The notes: generated from the sequence alone by a model not told the origin. A stretch of 64,000 bases of DNA from Undaria pinnatifida (GCA_012845835.1 JABAKD010000106.1:141141-205140), one strand, 5' to 3'. Counted from the first letter of the stretch, positions 24,029 through 37,005 are shown. Program-made: numbers and translations.

Positions 24029-24202
24029 AAAAAAGTACGAGTCGATGGCCGATCTTGGGGCTTGTGCTGGCAACTCGCGGATGTGCTGTGCAACATGCTG
24101 GCAGAGCGCGGAGCAAACAAGTCTGATGGGTGGGGCTCGGGCAGTTCCACTGCTGAGTGGTCTATGACCAGCTGGCGGTGAACTGATGCGGCCAAAGGCC
24201 GG

Positions 24203-24404
24203 GACGAGGGGTGTGCTCCGAAGAGCAGTGTCGTCCGCCCGTACTCGGAAAGTGTCCTCTGTGTGGTGCGTGCCCAGCAACCAACAGGAGGGACCAAAAT
24301 TCGAGACGAGGAATGTGCTCCGCAGAGCAGTGTCGTCCGCACGTACTTGGAAGGTGTCGTCCGTGTGGTACGTGCGCGGCGACCAACAGGAGGGGCCCCT
24401 GCCA
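24203..24404 (+). repeat. 102-bp tandem duplication
   Basis: Two units starting GACGAGGxxTGTGCTCCG at 24203 and 24305, diverged by about 15%. Both keep CAGTGTCGTCCGC and CAACAGGAGG. The translation has paired Cys residues in each repeat but no recognised zinc-binding family. Confidence 0.65.
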
Positions 24405-24583
24405 TCTCACTGCTGTTGTGGTCGCCGTTGTAGGAGGAAGGGCGCTCCCTCCATTGAGAAGCCACCCGAGAAGGAACAGGGGTTGTGGGCTCGATGGAAA
24501 GCAAAAGCAAAATCGCTACGAAAAAAAAAATCGGAGAAACCGGAAGAACGCTGCCACAATAGCACATCAAGCTCGACGACGCC

Positions 24584-24857
24584 ACTTGTTAAATTAATAG
24601 GTGGGGACACAGAGTGCCCCCTGCAGGTCTGCCAATTGAGCAGGTCTTCGGAGAGTACTCACTTTCGTTCCTTCGTAGAGATGTAGCTTTATTCGTTTCC
24701 ACCAGAGCCCGGGATAGCTTCTGAGATCGGAGGCGCGTGCCTCCGATCTAATTCCTAACTTCCCCGAATATAAACCGCCAACCTTATCATACGAAACCCA
24801 TCCAAATGATCTCAAATTCGGATATCTACAGGCCTTTCGAGGCCGTATCTTAACATC
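24584..24857 (+). repeat. Hairpin-containing dispersed repeat, copy 3 (partial)
   Basis: Nearly identical to 23438-23712, including the GGAGGC hairpin. It stops abruptly at GCCGTATCTTAACA, where CTCCTCCTCC and ACT-rich sequence begin. Confidence 0.75.
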
Positions 24858-25079
24858 CTCCTCCTCCTCCTTTAACTACCACTACTTCTACTACTATTAG
24901 TCTGGACTACTTCTACTACTTTTACTACCACTACTGTTTCATACTCTTACTTTCACCAGAACTATTACCACTACTTCTTCTACTACTAAAACTTCTACTA
25001 CCCTTCTCTATTCAGCAGCAATGGCAACGTACGCTAGGTCACCGTAGAGACTACGGCAACGCGTGCTTCCATGATAGAC

Positions 25080-25672
25080 GCATGCGTGAATATGTAAACC
25101 GCCATACCTAACTAGGATGCGGTACGGTGGAGATATCCACCCGGAAAGCCATCCCGCCGGGTAGTGTGGGACTTGCGCAACCTCGCCCTCTCGCAAAACC
25201 CCCGGTCATGACAAATCAAGCTTCCACGAGACTTGGCCCAGTAACCCTAACCCAGCCCTACTTATTTGTGATTATTTATTTACCGCCAGTGTTACAATCG
25301 CATGCGGCTCGAGATTACACTCCGACTATGATTATTGTCGCTTCTCATTGTAACCATGTTCAAGAAATTTCAGTAATACGACGGGCAGCACACAAGGGAT
25401 CACCACCGACGACAACAACATGTGCGCTTCGAAAGACGATGGCAGTAGATGGCAATGGTGCATTTTATCCGATACAACGAATGCCGTGGAATAGTTGTGT
25501 AATGGTCCCACCTCAATGGTGTCGGTTGAGTAGTTCCGGCTGCCCGAAGAGCGCAGGTGTATTGACGTGGCCAGCTGGGAACAACCAGCAGTGGCAGTAC
25601 ATGAAGTAGCAGTACTAGGTGCCGTCATAGGGCCTGTTTTTCCGGTTGGCATGTGACAGCACTTCGCCTAGG
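25080..25672 (+). repeat. ~600-bp dispersed repeat, copy 2
   Basis: Counterpart of 10090-10700. It includes a CCCTAACCC remnant near 25245. Confidence 0.65.
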
Positions 25673-25772
25673 CTACGTACGTTCACAAATATTAAACTTC
25701 ACGGCTAACTGTATTTCAAGTCTTCTTTCTATAGGTGGGCCGATACTGTACGTCGGACGGAGAATACGCCCC

Positions 25773-25870
25773 AACCCTAACCCTAACCCTAACCCTAACG
25801 ACGCGTATGAAAATACGTGGAAGTGTGGTGAGCTAAAGCTTTATTTTTCCCCATCCGCCGGAGGATGAAG
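25773..25870 (-). repeat. Interstitial telomeric repeat joined to a truncated foldback arm
   Basis: About 4.5 CCCTAA units (25773-25799) are fused directly to the middle of a foldback arm (CGACGCGTATGAAAATACGTG...), which then runs to its normal CCGCCGGAGGATG end and an A-rich tract. Confidence 0.7.
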
Positions 25871-26663
25871 AAAAAAAAAAAAAAAACATTCAGAGCGCTG
25901 CTGCAGAATGAGTGTCAGCGTCGCATTCCGTTTAAGTTTGCGTTCGGGCGCCACCCGCAAGCCCTGTCGCGTACGCACGTAGGAATCAGGTGTCGCTTAG
26001 GTCTAATATCACGATCAAACGACAACTTGGCTTCGACCGATCATCCACTGCTATCCGATGGTCTAGGAATCGCGTTGATTTAGCGTTGCTAGACGGTAGA
26101 CGGTAGACGGTAGACGGCCATGAAACTAAGCGTTGCAGCATTCATCCATGTGTCAAACCCGTCAATGAAAGCCGTTCCGAGTTATAGGGGGGGGGGGAAT
26201 CGCAGGACAATTGCCCATAACGGTCGATAACCAGACTGATTGAATAGTTTCGAATTATTGGAGCGATATATTTTGTTCACCTGACTTTTTTTATAAGTAT
26301 AAGTTACAGCCACGTTCAATCGACGTCACAGTAAAATACATAGACCTTTAGTCTAGGGTGTGAATGTGTCCATGTTGACGTCAATGCCATGAGTTCAAGT
26401 CTCATTGAGTGTCATACTTGGGGACGTTTGCTTCCGTGAGAAATTACGAGCGGAAAGCAATAGAAGGTGAGTTGGCAAATTCGATGGAAATCGACGAGCG
26501 TAGACCGATGAAATGGGCGAGTGCTGACCCCCAACCCTAGAAACGAGGTCATGCACATTGAGGGAGAAGCGAGGACGCCTATGACCACGGTTTTTACGGA
26601 AAGTCGCTGAGGGGAACACCTCGCACAGATTGAGCTGGAGGTTATACGTGATTGTTTAACTAA
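25871..26663. other. Unassigned spacer
   Basis: Contains a short (GTAGACG)n tandem at 26089-26116 and a G9 run near 26185. No gene recognised. Confidence 0.35.
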
Positions 26664-27440
26664 GGCCATTTCTTAAACAGTTGGATATGTCAGTCGAGAA
26701 CGGCCCTTTTCGACTGAAGTCCAAATCGAGCTTTCTTACCCAGTCCAAAAAGGACAGGACTTTTTCGATTCAACTTTGTTCGACTGAGAATTCCGACTGG
26801 CGGATCCTGTCGAAAAACTCAACTATTTCGACTGGATCCTCCAGTCGGAAAACTCAGTCACGTTTTTTGAGCCGATCGCATCGTTCATCCCACCACCAAA
26901 CACACATCCACACGGCCACACGGCCACACACCCATACCAGGTACCACACTGCAGCATCATGCAAGGCGCTGACGCTGGCGTGGCTATCACTGCTGTTGCT
27001 TCTGGCAGCAAGTCAGCGTGGCGCGTTCCTAGTTTCGTTCGCCAGCAGCGTGTATCACACGACGGCAGCAGCGCGCGGTATCGATCCCATGCGGCCAACA
27101 ACGGCTGCGCCTGCTGTAGCTTTGGCGGCTCTCGGCTGAGTGCAACTCCACGAACGTAGCTTTGGCGGCTTTCGGCTAAGCCCACAGCCACCAACTCGCT
27201 GGGACAAGGGTTCGTTGAGCCGTTGCTCGCGGAGAAAGCGCAAAGCACAGAGCTGTAAACCGATTTCGACTGCTGCACAGCAGTACTCCCTCACACCAAC
27301 CGCCTCTAGGAAGAGCACATTAAACATAAAATCGACTCGATTGACGATAAGAAAATAGATCAGAAGATTCCAGTCGAAAAAACGTCCAGTCGAAAACGGC
27401 CGTTTTCGACTTGCGGAATCCGACTGTATAAGAAATGGCC
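26664..27440. mobile_element. Non-autonomous DNA element with GGCCATTTCTT termini
   Basis: The left end GGCCATTTCTTAAACAGTTG is mirrored at the right end (inverse of CCGACTGTATAAGAAATGGCC). Several TTCGACTG/CAGTCGAA motifs cluster just inside both ends (26690-26870 and 27370-27430), like sub-terminal transposase-binding sites. No transposase is visible in the 777-bp element, and no exact target duplication was found, so the superfamily is open. Confidence 0.55.
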
Positions 27441-29347
27441 CAAGTAACCAAACGTCCGGGACCAAAATTGCAAGTTCCACCTAGACCATGTCGATGCACG
27501 GACAAAATAAGTCAGCGGAGAATCATCTCTAGTCCTACACCCTTCTCCACTGCTGCTGCCGCCATCGACAGCCCCATCCTATACTGCGGGTATGGCTCTC
27601 TGCTGTCTCCGCGGCCACATGGTCGACCCTCTCCGCCACTACGTACTCCCAGTCGGCTGCTTGGTCGGCTTCAGATCGTTCAAAGCTATGGCTGTGCACA
27701 TCAACAGCACTCCAGCACACGAGCTCACACACAGTGCTTGATAGTACACAGCAACGTTGTCACACCTGCACCAACCATGCACTCCAATGAAAATACTCAC
27801 TTGCGGTCACGCTCTCACATCAGCACACGAGCTCACACACGGCCATACAAGTTCACAGAGCATCAGCACTCCCACACGCGAGCTCACACACGGCAGCAAC
27901 CAAATAGCGACCCGACCATCATTTTCTTCACCGGCGTTCATCTCGCGTCTTAGTAGTTTTGTCGTCTTGAATCAAGCTCTTTGTATCGAGATGATTCTCA
28001 CAAACTTGAAGCCCTCCGAACGTCATCCGTACATATTGTCCCCGTGCTCATTGCGGTTGGCATTGCATGGCCAAATCAGATGTATTAACCCTAACCCTAA
28101 GAAGTTTGTGACCACAGTGAGTGTTCGTCTTTCTATGAGGCGTCAGCACCGGCACTTGTGGTGCTGCATGCAGAAAAGCGGAAAAAAAAGTTTGATGTGA
28201 CGAAGACGCACACATATTTTCCACTTCTAGTTTCAAAACGACAAATAGGTACAGTACCCTGTGCTGAAGAGCGTATGCTCCGATTTCGTTCTCTTTTACC
28301 ATGTTCCATGAAATCTCTACTTAGATATTCGTGACTGCTGCTGGTGGTACTAAACTACTGCTGCTGCTGAGATTTTCTGCTCTCTCCGAGGCCACACAGT
28401 CGTTAAAAGCACTGACTGTCATGCCATTCATTCTGTGAAAGATCTCAACGTATTGCCATGAAATGACGCGTGGGAGGTATCACGTTGTTACTGCCATTGT
28501 ACTGATATTGCCGTCTTATGTCACTCTTAACGCTAAGTATCACGCTAACCCAAACCTTCACCCACGCTTATAGCACTGTACTCTCGCGATATGGCGGTAC
28601 AGTCGCTTTCTTTTCAAATGATCTTATCATGGCACGTTCTATGGCAGTGCCGCGGCAATGCTATGACAGGTCGTAACGCCAGAAAATATATTCAGTACAA
28701 CTCTGCCAAGGCATCATATGAACATCAACATCTCACCGTAGCTTCGTAAGTCCGAACAGACTTTGATTGGTACCTAGGAAGGCCGCAATTGGTACGTGTG
28801 TAGGCTAGAGATACAAATTTCTTGGCGGGGTATCCAACAGACGGCAATAGTTCAACACGTGCAGGAAGTATTACGCCGGAGACTGATTAAAGACATGGGG
28901 GTTTGTTGAGGTCGGGACACTAGATGTCGACGAAAGGGCACCTCTCTCCAAGTTTCAGGGACCCTCTCTACATATTTATATAATTCTGCCGTTCATCAAC
29001 GTGTATCGTATTGACCGAAGCACCAGTTTGAGCAGACAGGTAGCATACAGTGGGTGTTACGTAGGGTTGGCTAAGGCCGTTTGCACCTCAGAGATGGCAT
29101 TCCGAGTTTGGTGTCCTCTTCGCTGACTGCGTCCTATTCCGCACAACAATGCCCGATATTGAACCCCATTTTTCTAATGGATCGGCAACGTAGAGCTCAT
29201 ATAATGTAACGTGCTAAGCTTTCTTTCGCTATACGGGCGTTAGAGACGACAGCGTCGATGTTTCCATACTAAGCATTATGGCATCCCGCCAACGACAATA
29301 GCAGTAGTCAACGACGATTTTAAAGCCAAAGCACTTGGCCGGCGTAC
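27441..29347. other. Unassigned spacer downstream of the beta-helix fragment
   Basis: A 172-codon plus frame (27435-27953) is rich in CACACA/CTCACAC low-complexity sequence. A short CCCTAA tract lies at 28087-28100. Further 81-bp beta-helix exons were looked for on the minus strand and not convincingly found. Confidence 0.3.
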
Positions 29348-31160
29348 CTCCAAATGATGTTGCCGAGTTATTCCTTAGAATTGAAGTCCCGTCGATGTTG
29401 ACCGTGGAATTCTTGGAATAGATTGCACCTGTGGAACATGCGGCGGTAACCATTCTACGACGTCTTAGCAAAATGCGAAATAGTTTTTGTTTCCCAATAT
29501 ATATGCCTTCATGCCCAATCCCGTGTTGCCATGCATACTATATGGCATCGAGGTCCCTCGGTGGTTAGTCCAGCAGACCTGACATATTCCCAAACGGAGA
29601 CGGTCAGGGTTTGGTTGGAGCGAGCACGGCAAACATACATCACAACGGAGGCGAGCTGCGTCAACTCCGAAAGAAAACTTGTCACACATAGAGAAACGGC
29701 GTCATTAAGCCAACGGTGACAGGTTAGAAAACCGGAAACACACGACGTCGTCAACTGGAAGTAACGGCTGCTGCTGGCATATGGAGGGGAGACCACGGAG
29801 GTCGTGGGGACGTGAGCTCTACCATTACCCTTGGATTATCCGACAGTAATACAGGCTGTTTTCGCCTATCGATTCCCAGACAACTTCCGCACAGGTCGGC
29901 CAAGGTTGGGGTTGGGGTTGGGGAGAGGCTTAAGCTTAGAGTTCAGGTTAGGGTTCTTAGGGTTGGGGGTTATGGCAAAACCTTACCTCCATTACCATGG
30001 AACGTGAACCACATGCAACACAAAAATGGCATGTCTTCCATAGTTAACCAACCTCCACTATCATGGAACAGGAGCTACATGCCGTACTATAACGAAGCAC
30101 TTTTTCCTTATCCTCTGCCGAATATTAAAATAGCCTGCATAGGCGCCTAACAATGTGCAGTATCAAGAAGAAATGCATCATATGTTGCAAATGTACCTTC
30201 GCCAAACAATTTATACGTGATTATCACGAGCGCGAAGTATACATCGTCGCTCTCGGTCAATGGCTGTCCCAAGGCGGAGCCAGTCTCACGTGTTTGTGCA
30301 CACGGGATTCTTTCCTTTTTGTTCATATATATTTTGAGTTCCCTCGGCCGACGTGATATTTTCCTCAAGCTCGCCGTCAACATTCTGGGAATGGTGCGCA
30401 ACAAAAAATTCAGTAATGAGGTGACATGTCCACACCGTGACAACATGGCTGTGCTGTCGATGTGCAGAAGTGTAATCACGACGACAGCTTGGCTGATACT
30501 TGTATATACAAGAAGGTGTTCTGCGGTACAGGTTGCTGCGGTACGAGCATCAGTGTACAGCCTTACATACGGTTACAACATCCAATCGCTACAACCCCGA
30601 GTTAAGCACAAGAAGGGTAGTCGCTCACCGCCGTTAGTAGCGTTGTTGGCGGTGAAGACACAGTCTATCACGTTAACTATGTTGGTGTCGACGTCCCGGA
30701 AGCTTGAAGAAATTGCGGCCACTGCCCCTCCCTGATGCGAATTCCCTCCTTTGAGCTCTAGCTTGACAAGGGTCAACGTGGACCTATCTGACACATGAAA
30801 TATGCCATTCGAGTTTCCTCCGTCAATAACAGCCACTTCGTCGATGTCGAACTCGGCGGCGTCTGAAGAATCTCTTGAAGCCTGAGCAACAATCAAGTGG
30901 CTTCCACCTGTCACCTCGATTGTTTTCGCAACAGGTACGGTTCCAAACCAGGTGACACTGAACATTCCTCCTCCAGTGCAGTTGAGTGCTTCTACCAGAT
31001 CTTGCACGCCGGCAGCATTTGTCACGTCCATCTCCGTAACTAACGGCGAGCACGGGGCCGACTCGACTCCTTCGATGAATATACGACTTGTAAGAGCTGC
31101 GATAAAGGCCACTCCGACGCGCATCCTGGTTTGGTTTAGGGCACACGCGATCACGATCAA
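29348..31160 (-). CDS. Secreted right-handed beta-helix protein, 5' part, two exons
   Basis: Exon 1 is 31160-30629. It has a candidate signal peptide (a start at 31160 or the Met at 31124, then GVAFIAAL and a short spacer) followed by beta-helix-like rungs ('GGSHLIVAQ', 'VAVIDGGNSNGIFHV', 'STLTLVKLELKGGNSHQGGA', 'VIDCVFTANNATNGG'). A GT donor (GGCG|GTGAGC) at 30628 joins to an AG acceptor at 29430-29429, and exon 2 (29428-29348) continues in phase with 'AIYSKNSTVNIDGTSILRNNSATSFGG'. It ends at another G|GTACGC donor. Exon 2 is exactly 81 bp, or 27 residues, about one rung. Pectin-lyase-fold secreted proteins of this style are common in brown algae. Later exons were not found, so the gene is partial or truncated. 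The function is probably extracellular or cell-wall related, by inference. Confidence 0.55.
29905..29972 (+). repeat. Degenerate interstitial telomeric repeat
   Basis: GGTTGGGGTTGGGG followed by GGTTAGGGTTCTTAGGG, lying inside the predicted intron of the beta-helix gene. Confidence 0.6.
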
Positions 31161-31536
31161 ACAACCAAGCAGTTAAAGGAGGTAGTACTCGAGCAGACGG
31201 GTATGATGCATCTGAGCGAGGAGCCTTTACAAGGGTGGGAGGGGGTGTGCAAGGATTTAGGCTGTGCACAGCATATCCAGCCGGCCGGATGTCGGTGTGA
31301 TATCTGTGGTAGTTGGAGATAGGGTGGCGGCAAACGTCTGTCATACGGAAGGTTTTACAGCTTTAGCATACGTGCGGCTCCTCTGTGCAGGGTCCGAATG
31401 ATGAATTGTACAAGATGCAATTGAACCAAAGCGAAAATACCAAAAGTCAAGCATGTCTCTTGATACCCAGGTATGCTTACAAGTTTTTGACGATGAGTTG
31501 AAGATTCGTCTTGCCTGTCTTTTGGCATATATATTT

Positions 31537-32322
31537 CGAGAGCCATCCATGCCGCTGTGTCCCCCCCCCCCCCTCCCCGCCTCGAACGCCCCCTTCTTCC
31601 CCATCACCCGCACCATCGCCTAGACCTAGCACCACACGTATAGCAAACCCCTCACCTAAAGCCCTCCCCCCCCCCCCCCCCCCCCCCCCGCCCCCCCCCC
31701 GCCCCAACCCCCCACCTTCCCCCCCAACCCATCCCAACCCCACCCCCTCGAACACTCCACCCTCTCTTTACTCACTGATTGTACGACTTACCCCAGGATA
31801 TATATGATAAACTGATGTATTATTTCCAAAACCGTCACATTTATCCCCTCGAAATAATGTATAGTTTCCAGGCACATATTGAGCTGCCCCACACGCCCCC
31901 CCCCCCAACCCCCCCCCCCGCCCCGAATAATATACTGGTGCCAAAACCGTCAGATTTATCCCCTCGAAAGGATTTATAGCTTACATGCACAAATTGCCCT
32001 TCCCCCCCCCCCCCCCCCCCCCCCTCCAAACCCGCTCGCTTTTGATCAAAACCAGGCCCCCTTTCCCTTCACAGCTGTCAGATTTTGTCCCCCTCAGAAA
32101 CGGGTTTTATAGTTTCCGCGCACAGTTTGACTAAAATCATCCTGTTGACCCTGATAGCTGCACTGTAGTTGTAAGGGGAGTCGCCGACCTATATCCTTAA
32201 TGAGGACACACAACTCGTAATGCGCGCGATCGGAGTATCACACACAGCTTGCAAAGATGAGTTTCGACGAAATCTTCGATCTCACAGCTGGAGTGTATTT
32301 TCATTTTTTATAATATTGCTAT
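31537..32322 (+). repeat. Solo right arm of the palindromic poly-C family
   Basis: Starts TTTCGAGAGCCATCCATGCC, includes three long C-runs (31559-31573, 31667-31689 and 32005-32025), CTAGACCTAGCACCACACG, and the full terminal block ending CTCACAGCTGGAGTGTATTT. It is almost identical to 45387-46175. Proline- and glycine-rich frames through it are spurious. Confidence 0.8.
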
Positions 32323-33970
32323 GCTTACCTTCAACTGAATATAGTATAGTCTACTGGTATCAATTATGACCCTGAGAACGCAGCCACACACATTCCTCGG
32401 GAACCTTGTAGACGTGGATACGTCAGAAAGCGTGGAACGAATATGGCCAACGGACATGCTTGCCTCACGATCAATATTCATCCCAAATCCGGAACGGAGA
32501 TGGAAGCGTTACAAGCACGATGTGAAGATTTTGACCCTGAGAAAGCGACACGGTGGGGAGTCTTCAAAATACCAGCGCCCTCATTATTAATAGTTCCACA
32601 CATGCTGTATGCGCACGTATAAAGATTATCATCAGTGAAAGTATGCGTTTTTCAGGCACGCCATAAGTCCGATATTTCTAAAACTGAAACTATGAGCTTC
32701 GGAAGGTCGATGTGTCTGTCTGCGGGATCATAAAATCCACAGCTCGCCCCGCATCGGGACACACACGGCAATTGATTAACGAAAAAGTCAGGCAGCACGT
32801 AGTCCCACCATAGTAAGGAAAAGCCGCACCGAGAGGTCATCGAAATAACATTGCCAAAATAGGGAGCCGTTAACTCCAAGGCATTGCGGCCAAAACAAAA
32901 TACAAGCTTTGCCGAGGAGACGACCCGGTATTTCCAGTTTTCATCTCTCCACACGGCACAGTATTTTTGTACACAACTCCAAAGCAAACTCAGTTCTATA
33001 TTTGGTACAACAATGAGGGAGTACGAGGCAACGAGACGACTGAGGCCGTTTTGATGAGTCAAGTACGAGGAAGCAAAGCGTCTGCGAATGTTTTTTTACA
33101 TTGCGAGGTAAACAGATCTCTTCATTGCAAGAGGGCGAACAAACTGCCATTGTTTGTTTTGTATATATGGTCGTCTATCTGTCGGTTGTGGACAGCTGTC
33201 TGTTAGAGGATTAAACTTATGCTTGAGAGAGAGCCACACGTATCAGAGAACTCGGAACGTACAGGAGCCGATGAGCCAGGGCTTACGGGTGGTCCTTGTT
33301 TCATTGCCCTCTGCCTCGAATTGACCACAGTCGTCGTGATATTGTGTTGGTGGTGGAGATATGACGGGGAGGTTTTAGCTGATTTGTTTTTTCCAACGCA
33401 CACGCATGTACGCCGCGCTCTAAGGTTGCCTTATTTACGCCGAGACCTAGTAAAGAGAAAAGGACGTGAGACGAAGCGACTAAGTTCGTCCTTTGCCCTG
33501 CATGGAAGCAAAGCTTGCTCGTTGCAGGTTGCGTACAGGCTTCCATTATTGAAATATTCTGGGTGTCTGCCGGTCTGCTGTGTAAGGGGTGCCGTCCGTC
33601 TGCTGTGTAAGGGGCAACAACTGCGATAGTGTCTTCAATTACGAGAGCTTCATGTAACGAATTTTCGCAAAGCCTCACACATCAATTGCAGCCGGCAGGC
33701 TGGGCAGACTCGTGATTCGTTGCACGCCGCCTAGAGTTTGCAAACATCGCCGAGGGTGCTGTAAGGTTCGGGGGCTTTGGCTGCTGTTCTGTGGTTGCCT
33801 GAATTGCGGCGGGATTTTCGGTTCCATTTCCCAGAGATGCAACGGGCTTACGTAATGCACGAGGCGAGTTCGCCGTCTTTGCAGATGTACCAGAAACAAG
33901 GCAAGGCCGAGAAACACAACTGACCAAAGTCGTTCGTTTCCTTGCGAGGCGAAATAGCCTCTTCATTGCG
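32323..33970. other. Unassigned region; one 136-codon minus frame
   Basis: A minus-strand frame at 32652-33062 is the most protein-like piece, with several Cys and Trp residues, but I recognise no family. Plus- and minus-strand frames at 33219-33678 overlap each other. The segment TGCGTACAGGCTTCCATTAT (near 33532) recurs in part at 33972 and 35330, so part of this area is repeat-derived. Confidence 0.25.
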
Positions 33971-34004
33971 ACATGCGTACAGGCCTTTATTATGTACTTA
34001 GTCT

Positions 34005-34480
34005 GTGCCTGTCTGTTTGTGTGTCTGTCTGTGTGTCTGTCTGTCTACCTGCCTGCCTCCCTGTCTGTCTGCTTATCTGTCTGTCTGTTTTGTTTGCCTG
34101 TTTGTCTTCCTGTCTGCCTGTATGCTGTGTGGTGTGTGCAGTGTGCTCTGTCTTGTAGAAAACAACTGAATATTTGACTGAGAAGGCTGAACGTTATCGG
34201 CTTCGGCAAGCACGGTATCGGCAGAAGTTATCTCGTGAGCCTTGTTTCGTTGCACGTGGGCTTTGGTTGGCCGTGGTCGCCGAGCCACTGTGGTTTCGGC
34301 GGCTTGGGCTGCTGTAATGTTTGACGGCATGTTGTGCGTTGTAAGGCTAACGACCATGTTTACTACGGGTCGAATACGACCATTCATTGTTTCATCGTTT
34401 TGCTCGTTACATTATGTATGTCTGTCCGTCTGTCTGCCTACCTGCCTGCCCTCCTGTCTCTCTCCCTCTCTCTGTGGTCG
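34005..34480 (+). repeat. (CTGT/CTGC)n microsatellite tracts
   Basis: Two CTGTCTGTCTGCC tracts at 34005-34125 and 34415-34475, with a shorter one at 35365-35398. Each follows a TGCGTACAGGC- or TTATGTATG-type leader, suggesting a repeated unit carrying the microsatellite. Confidence 0.75.
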
Positions 34481-36360
34481 CGGCATACCGGGGTGTGTCG
34501 TCATTTCGTGTTTCAGATCTTTGGTTGGGACAGCTGCACGTGACCAAAAACGAGAACCACAAAACTGGGGCCTACACAAGCGGAGGTGCGTGCGCTACTG
34601 GTGAAACTCGTTTCGTCACAAGCAGTCGCCAGATGGGTGCAGCTGCCGTGATCATGTCGTATGCGTGGTCCCGTGCTGCGAGACAGGATTTTATTTTCGT
34701 ATTTTGTTTTTCCCCAACACACTACGACGTATGCGTACTGCATGTACCAGGCACTCTTGCCTCGTCCACCTCTCTACTAGCATAACACCTCAAAGAAAAG
34801 CCCATAATTGTGTTATAGCCCTACCGGGTTAACCACGGCACGGGACCACAGGACGGAGCTCGGATGTGTATTACCCAACTCTAAGGATTTTATTCGAGGG
34901 TGCAGACGGAGTCTAATTTGCGGCGCGCCGTACTCCCCGGTATGCTCGCAAACGCAAGATTGATTTTAGGAGTACCAATGCCTCGGGGCCCGAGGTTTCT
35001 GTTTGCAAGTGTTTCATTACCGTGGCCACAGCTGGTGCCTAAGTGGTTCAGAAGTCGTGGGTGTTGAACCAGGGGGCTTGGGGTATTTGCCAGCGGGCAA
35101 TTGTCTAACACAATGTCCAGGATCGGTTCGCTACGCTCATATCTTAGTTAAGGTTATATACAAGTTGAATGAAGGCGCCAAGTTGGACCACCGTGTTTGG
35201 CGCAACTCGTTTTACTGCCTTGAAACACGAAAATATTGCTCAAGAACGAAGGATGCTCTAATAGAGCACCTAGTACCTACAATGAGACTGGGTTTGTGCC
35301 GTGTTGCACCAAACCTCGTTCCTTGCTGGGTGCGTACAGGCTTCCAGCGTATTGTATTTGTGTATCTGTCTGTATGTCTGTCTGTCTGTCTGTGTGTCCG
35401 AGCTAAATTGCACATGGAATGACGCACGCTCAACCGATCGTGACGAACCCGGGGCCAAATGGAAGATGAAAATACGGAGAAGATGTTCTTGTCGGCTTCG
35501 TTTGAAGTCGTCGACAGTTTGTAGACGGATCTCGATGTGGGTATGTCTAGCAAATATGAGAGTGCTTGTAACATCACCATCCTTGTTTTTCAACATACAA
35601 TTACCCCTCCCCGTTGAAGGGTTTCCAAACTCTTCGAAAGCCTGAAAATGATTGCATCCAAACAAATCAGTACCACACGACGAGCGCGGGTGTGTCTGGT
35701 CTTCATACGCTTACAGCCAATAGGGCACTCAATCGGCCAACCAACAGGGTCGACGAAGCCACCTACTCCAGCTGCTCAGTGTTTCCATTGGACAACGTTT
35801 TCCCTTTGCTTTATATCGAGAGAGATCAGGTTGACGCTTCTGGATATAATAGATTATCCTTTCTGAAGCGTGAAAGTTTTCGACGTCACGGTGCGTGGTG
35901 GGCAGAATGCAGAATCTGAGGGATAGATAGGGCAGAGAGCTAGCCGCCATCTCACTGCCGTGGACCAAGGATGTGATGTTCCGAGTATTCTTGCCCCTTG
36001 TCGCATCTGCTCTATTCAGCTGGTGAAGCACTGTCGTGCTTCCATGAATCGGTGTACAACACAGATGTAGGATGTACTTTTCCCGACAGAATTTCCACTT
36101 GTCGATTCGTGTGCCAAAGAAGACATCCTCGACTCGCTTGTTTGTTTTTTGGGTGAATAAAAAATAGATCCGGTGCGGGTGACGTTTGTCAGGTGACAGA
36201 GCTCTACCCTTTGCATATATTATCCCCCCGAATACGAGGAACTGCGGCTCCCCTAAAGCTCGCCGGACACAAGGATGCATGGGTGGTGTGTGTAATGCGT
36301 GATGGGTTGGGGACACATGCTACAGTAGAGGTGCACGGTTTTCTCTTAATACTACTCACT
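34481..36360. other. Unassigned region
   Basis: The longest frames are 139 codons (35003-35422 plus) and 195 codons (35729-36316 minus). Neither shows a recognisable domain, and codon usage and composition do not stand out from the surroundings. Confidence 0.25.
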
Positions 36361-36385
36361 TAAGAAGTTTCAATATTAATATTTA

Positions 36386-36814
36386 TATTATTTACTACTA
36401 TGATCACTACAATTAGTACTATCAACAAAGCTATTACTACCACAGTAGTAAATATTTTTATAAATACTATTATTACTACCATTAACTACTACTGCTACTG
36501 CTACTCCTACTACCACTACCACCACCACTACCACTACCACTATCACTACCACTACCACTACCACTGCTACTCCTACTATCACTACCACTACCACTACAGC
36601 TACCACTACCACTACTACCACTTTCACTACCACTACCACTACCACTACCACTACCACTACCACTACCACTACCACTACCACTACCACTACCACTACAGCT
36701 ACAGCTACTGCTACTGCTACTGCTACTGTTACTGCGACTGCGACACTGCTACTGCTGCTGCTACTGCTGCTGCTACTACCACTACGACTACAACTACAAC
36801 TACTACTACTACTA

Positions 36815-36878
<64 letters not shown>

Positions 36879-37005
36879 AACTACTACTACTACAACTACT
36901 ACAACTACTGCAACTACTACTACTACTACTACAACTAATACTACTACTTTCACTACTACTACTACTACTACTACTGCTACTACTACTACTACTACTACTT
37001 ACGGT
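36386..37005 (+). repeat. Long (ACT/ACC)n trinucleotide array
   Basis: About 620 bp of ACT, ACC and ACA triplets. The first half is richer in hexanucleotide CCACTA and the second half in pure ACT. Thr, Tyr/His and Val frames of 200+ codons are artefacts. It is followed directly (37010-37060) by a fragment resembling the 3' part of the SINE body (GACACCCGTGACCACGGCTTGTCC). Confidence 0.9.

Noticed and set aside
31477-32112. Pro/Gly-rich frames on both strands
   Set aside because: They come from poly-C/poly-G runs in the palindromic family arm.
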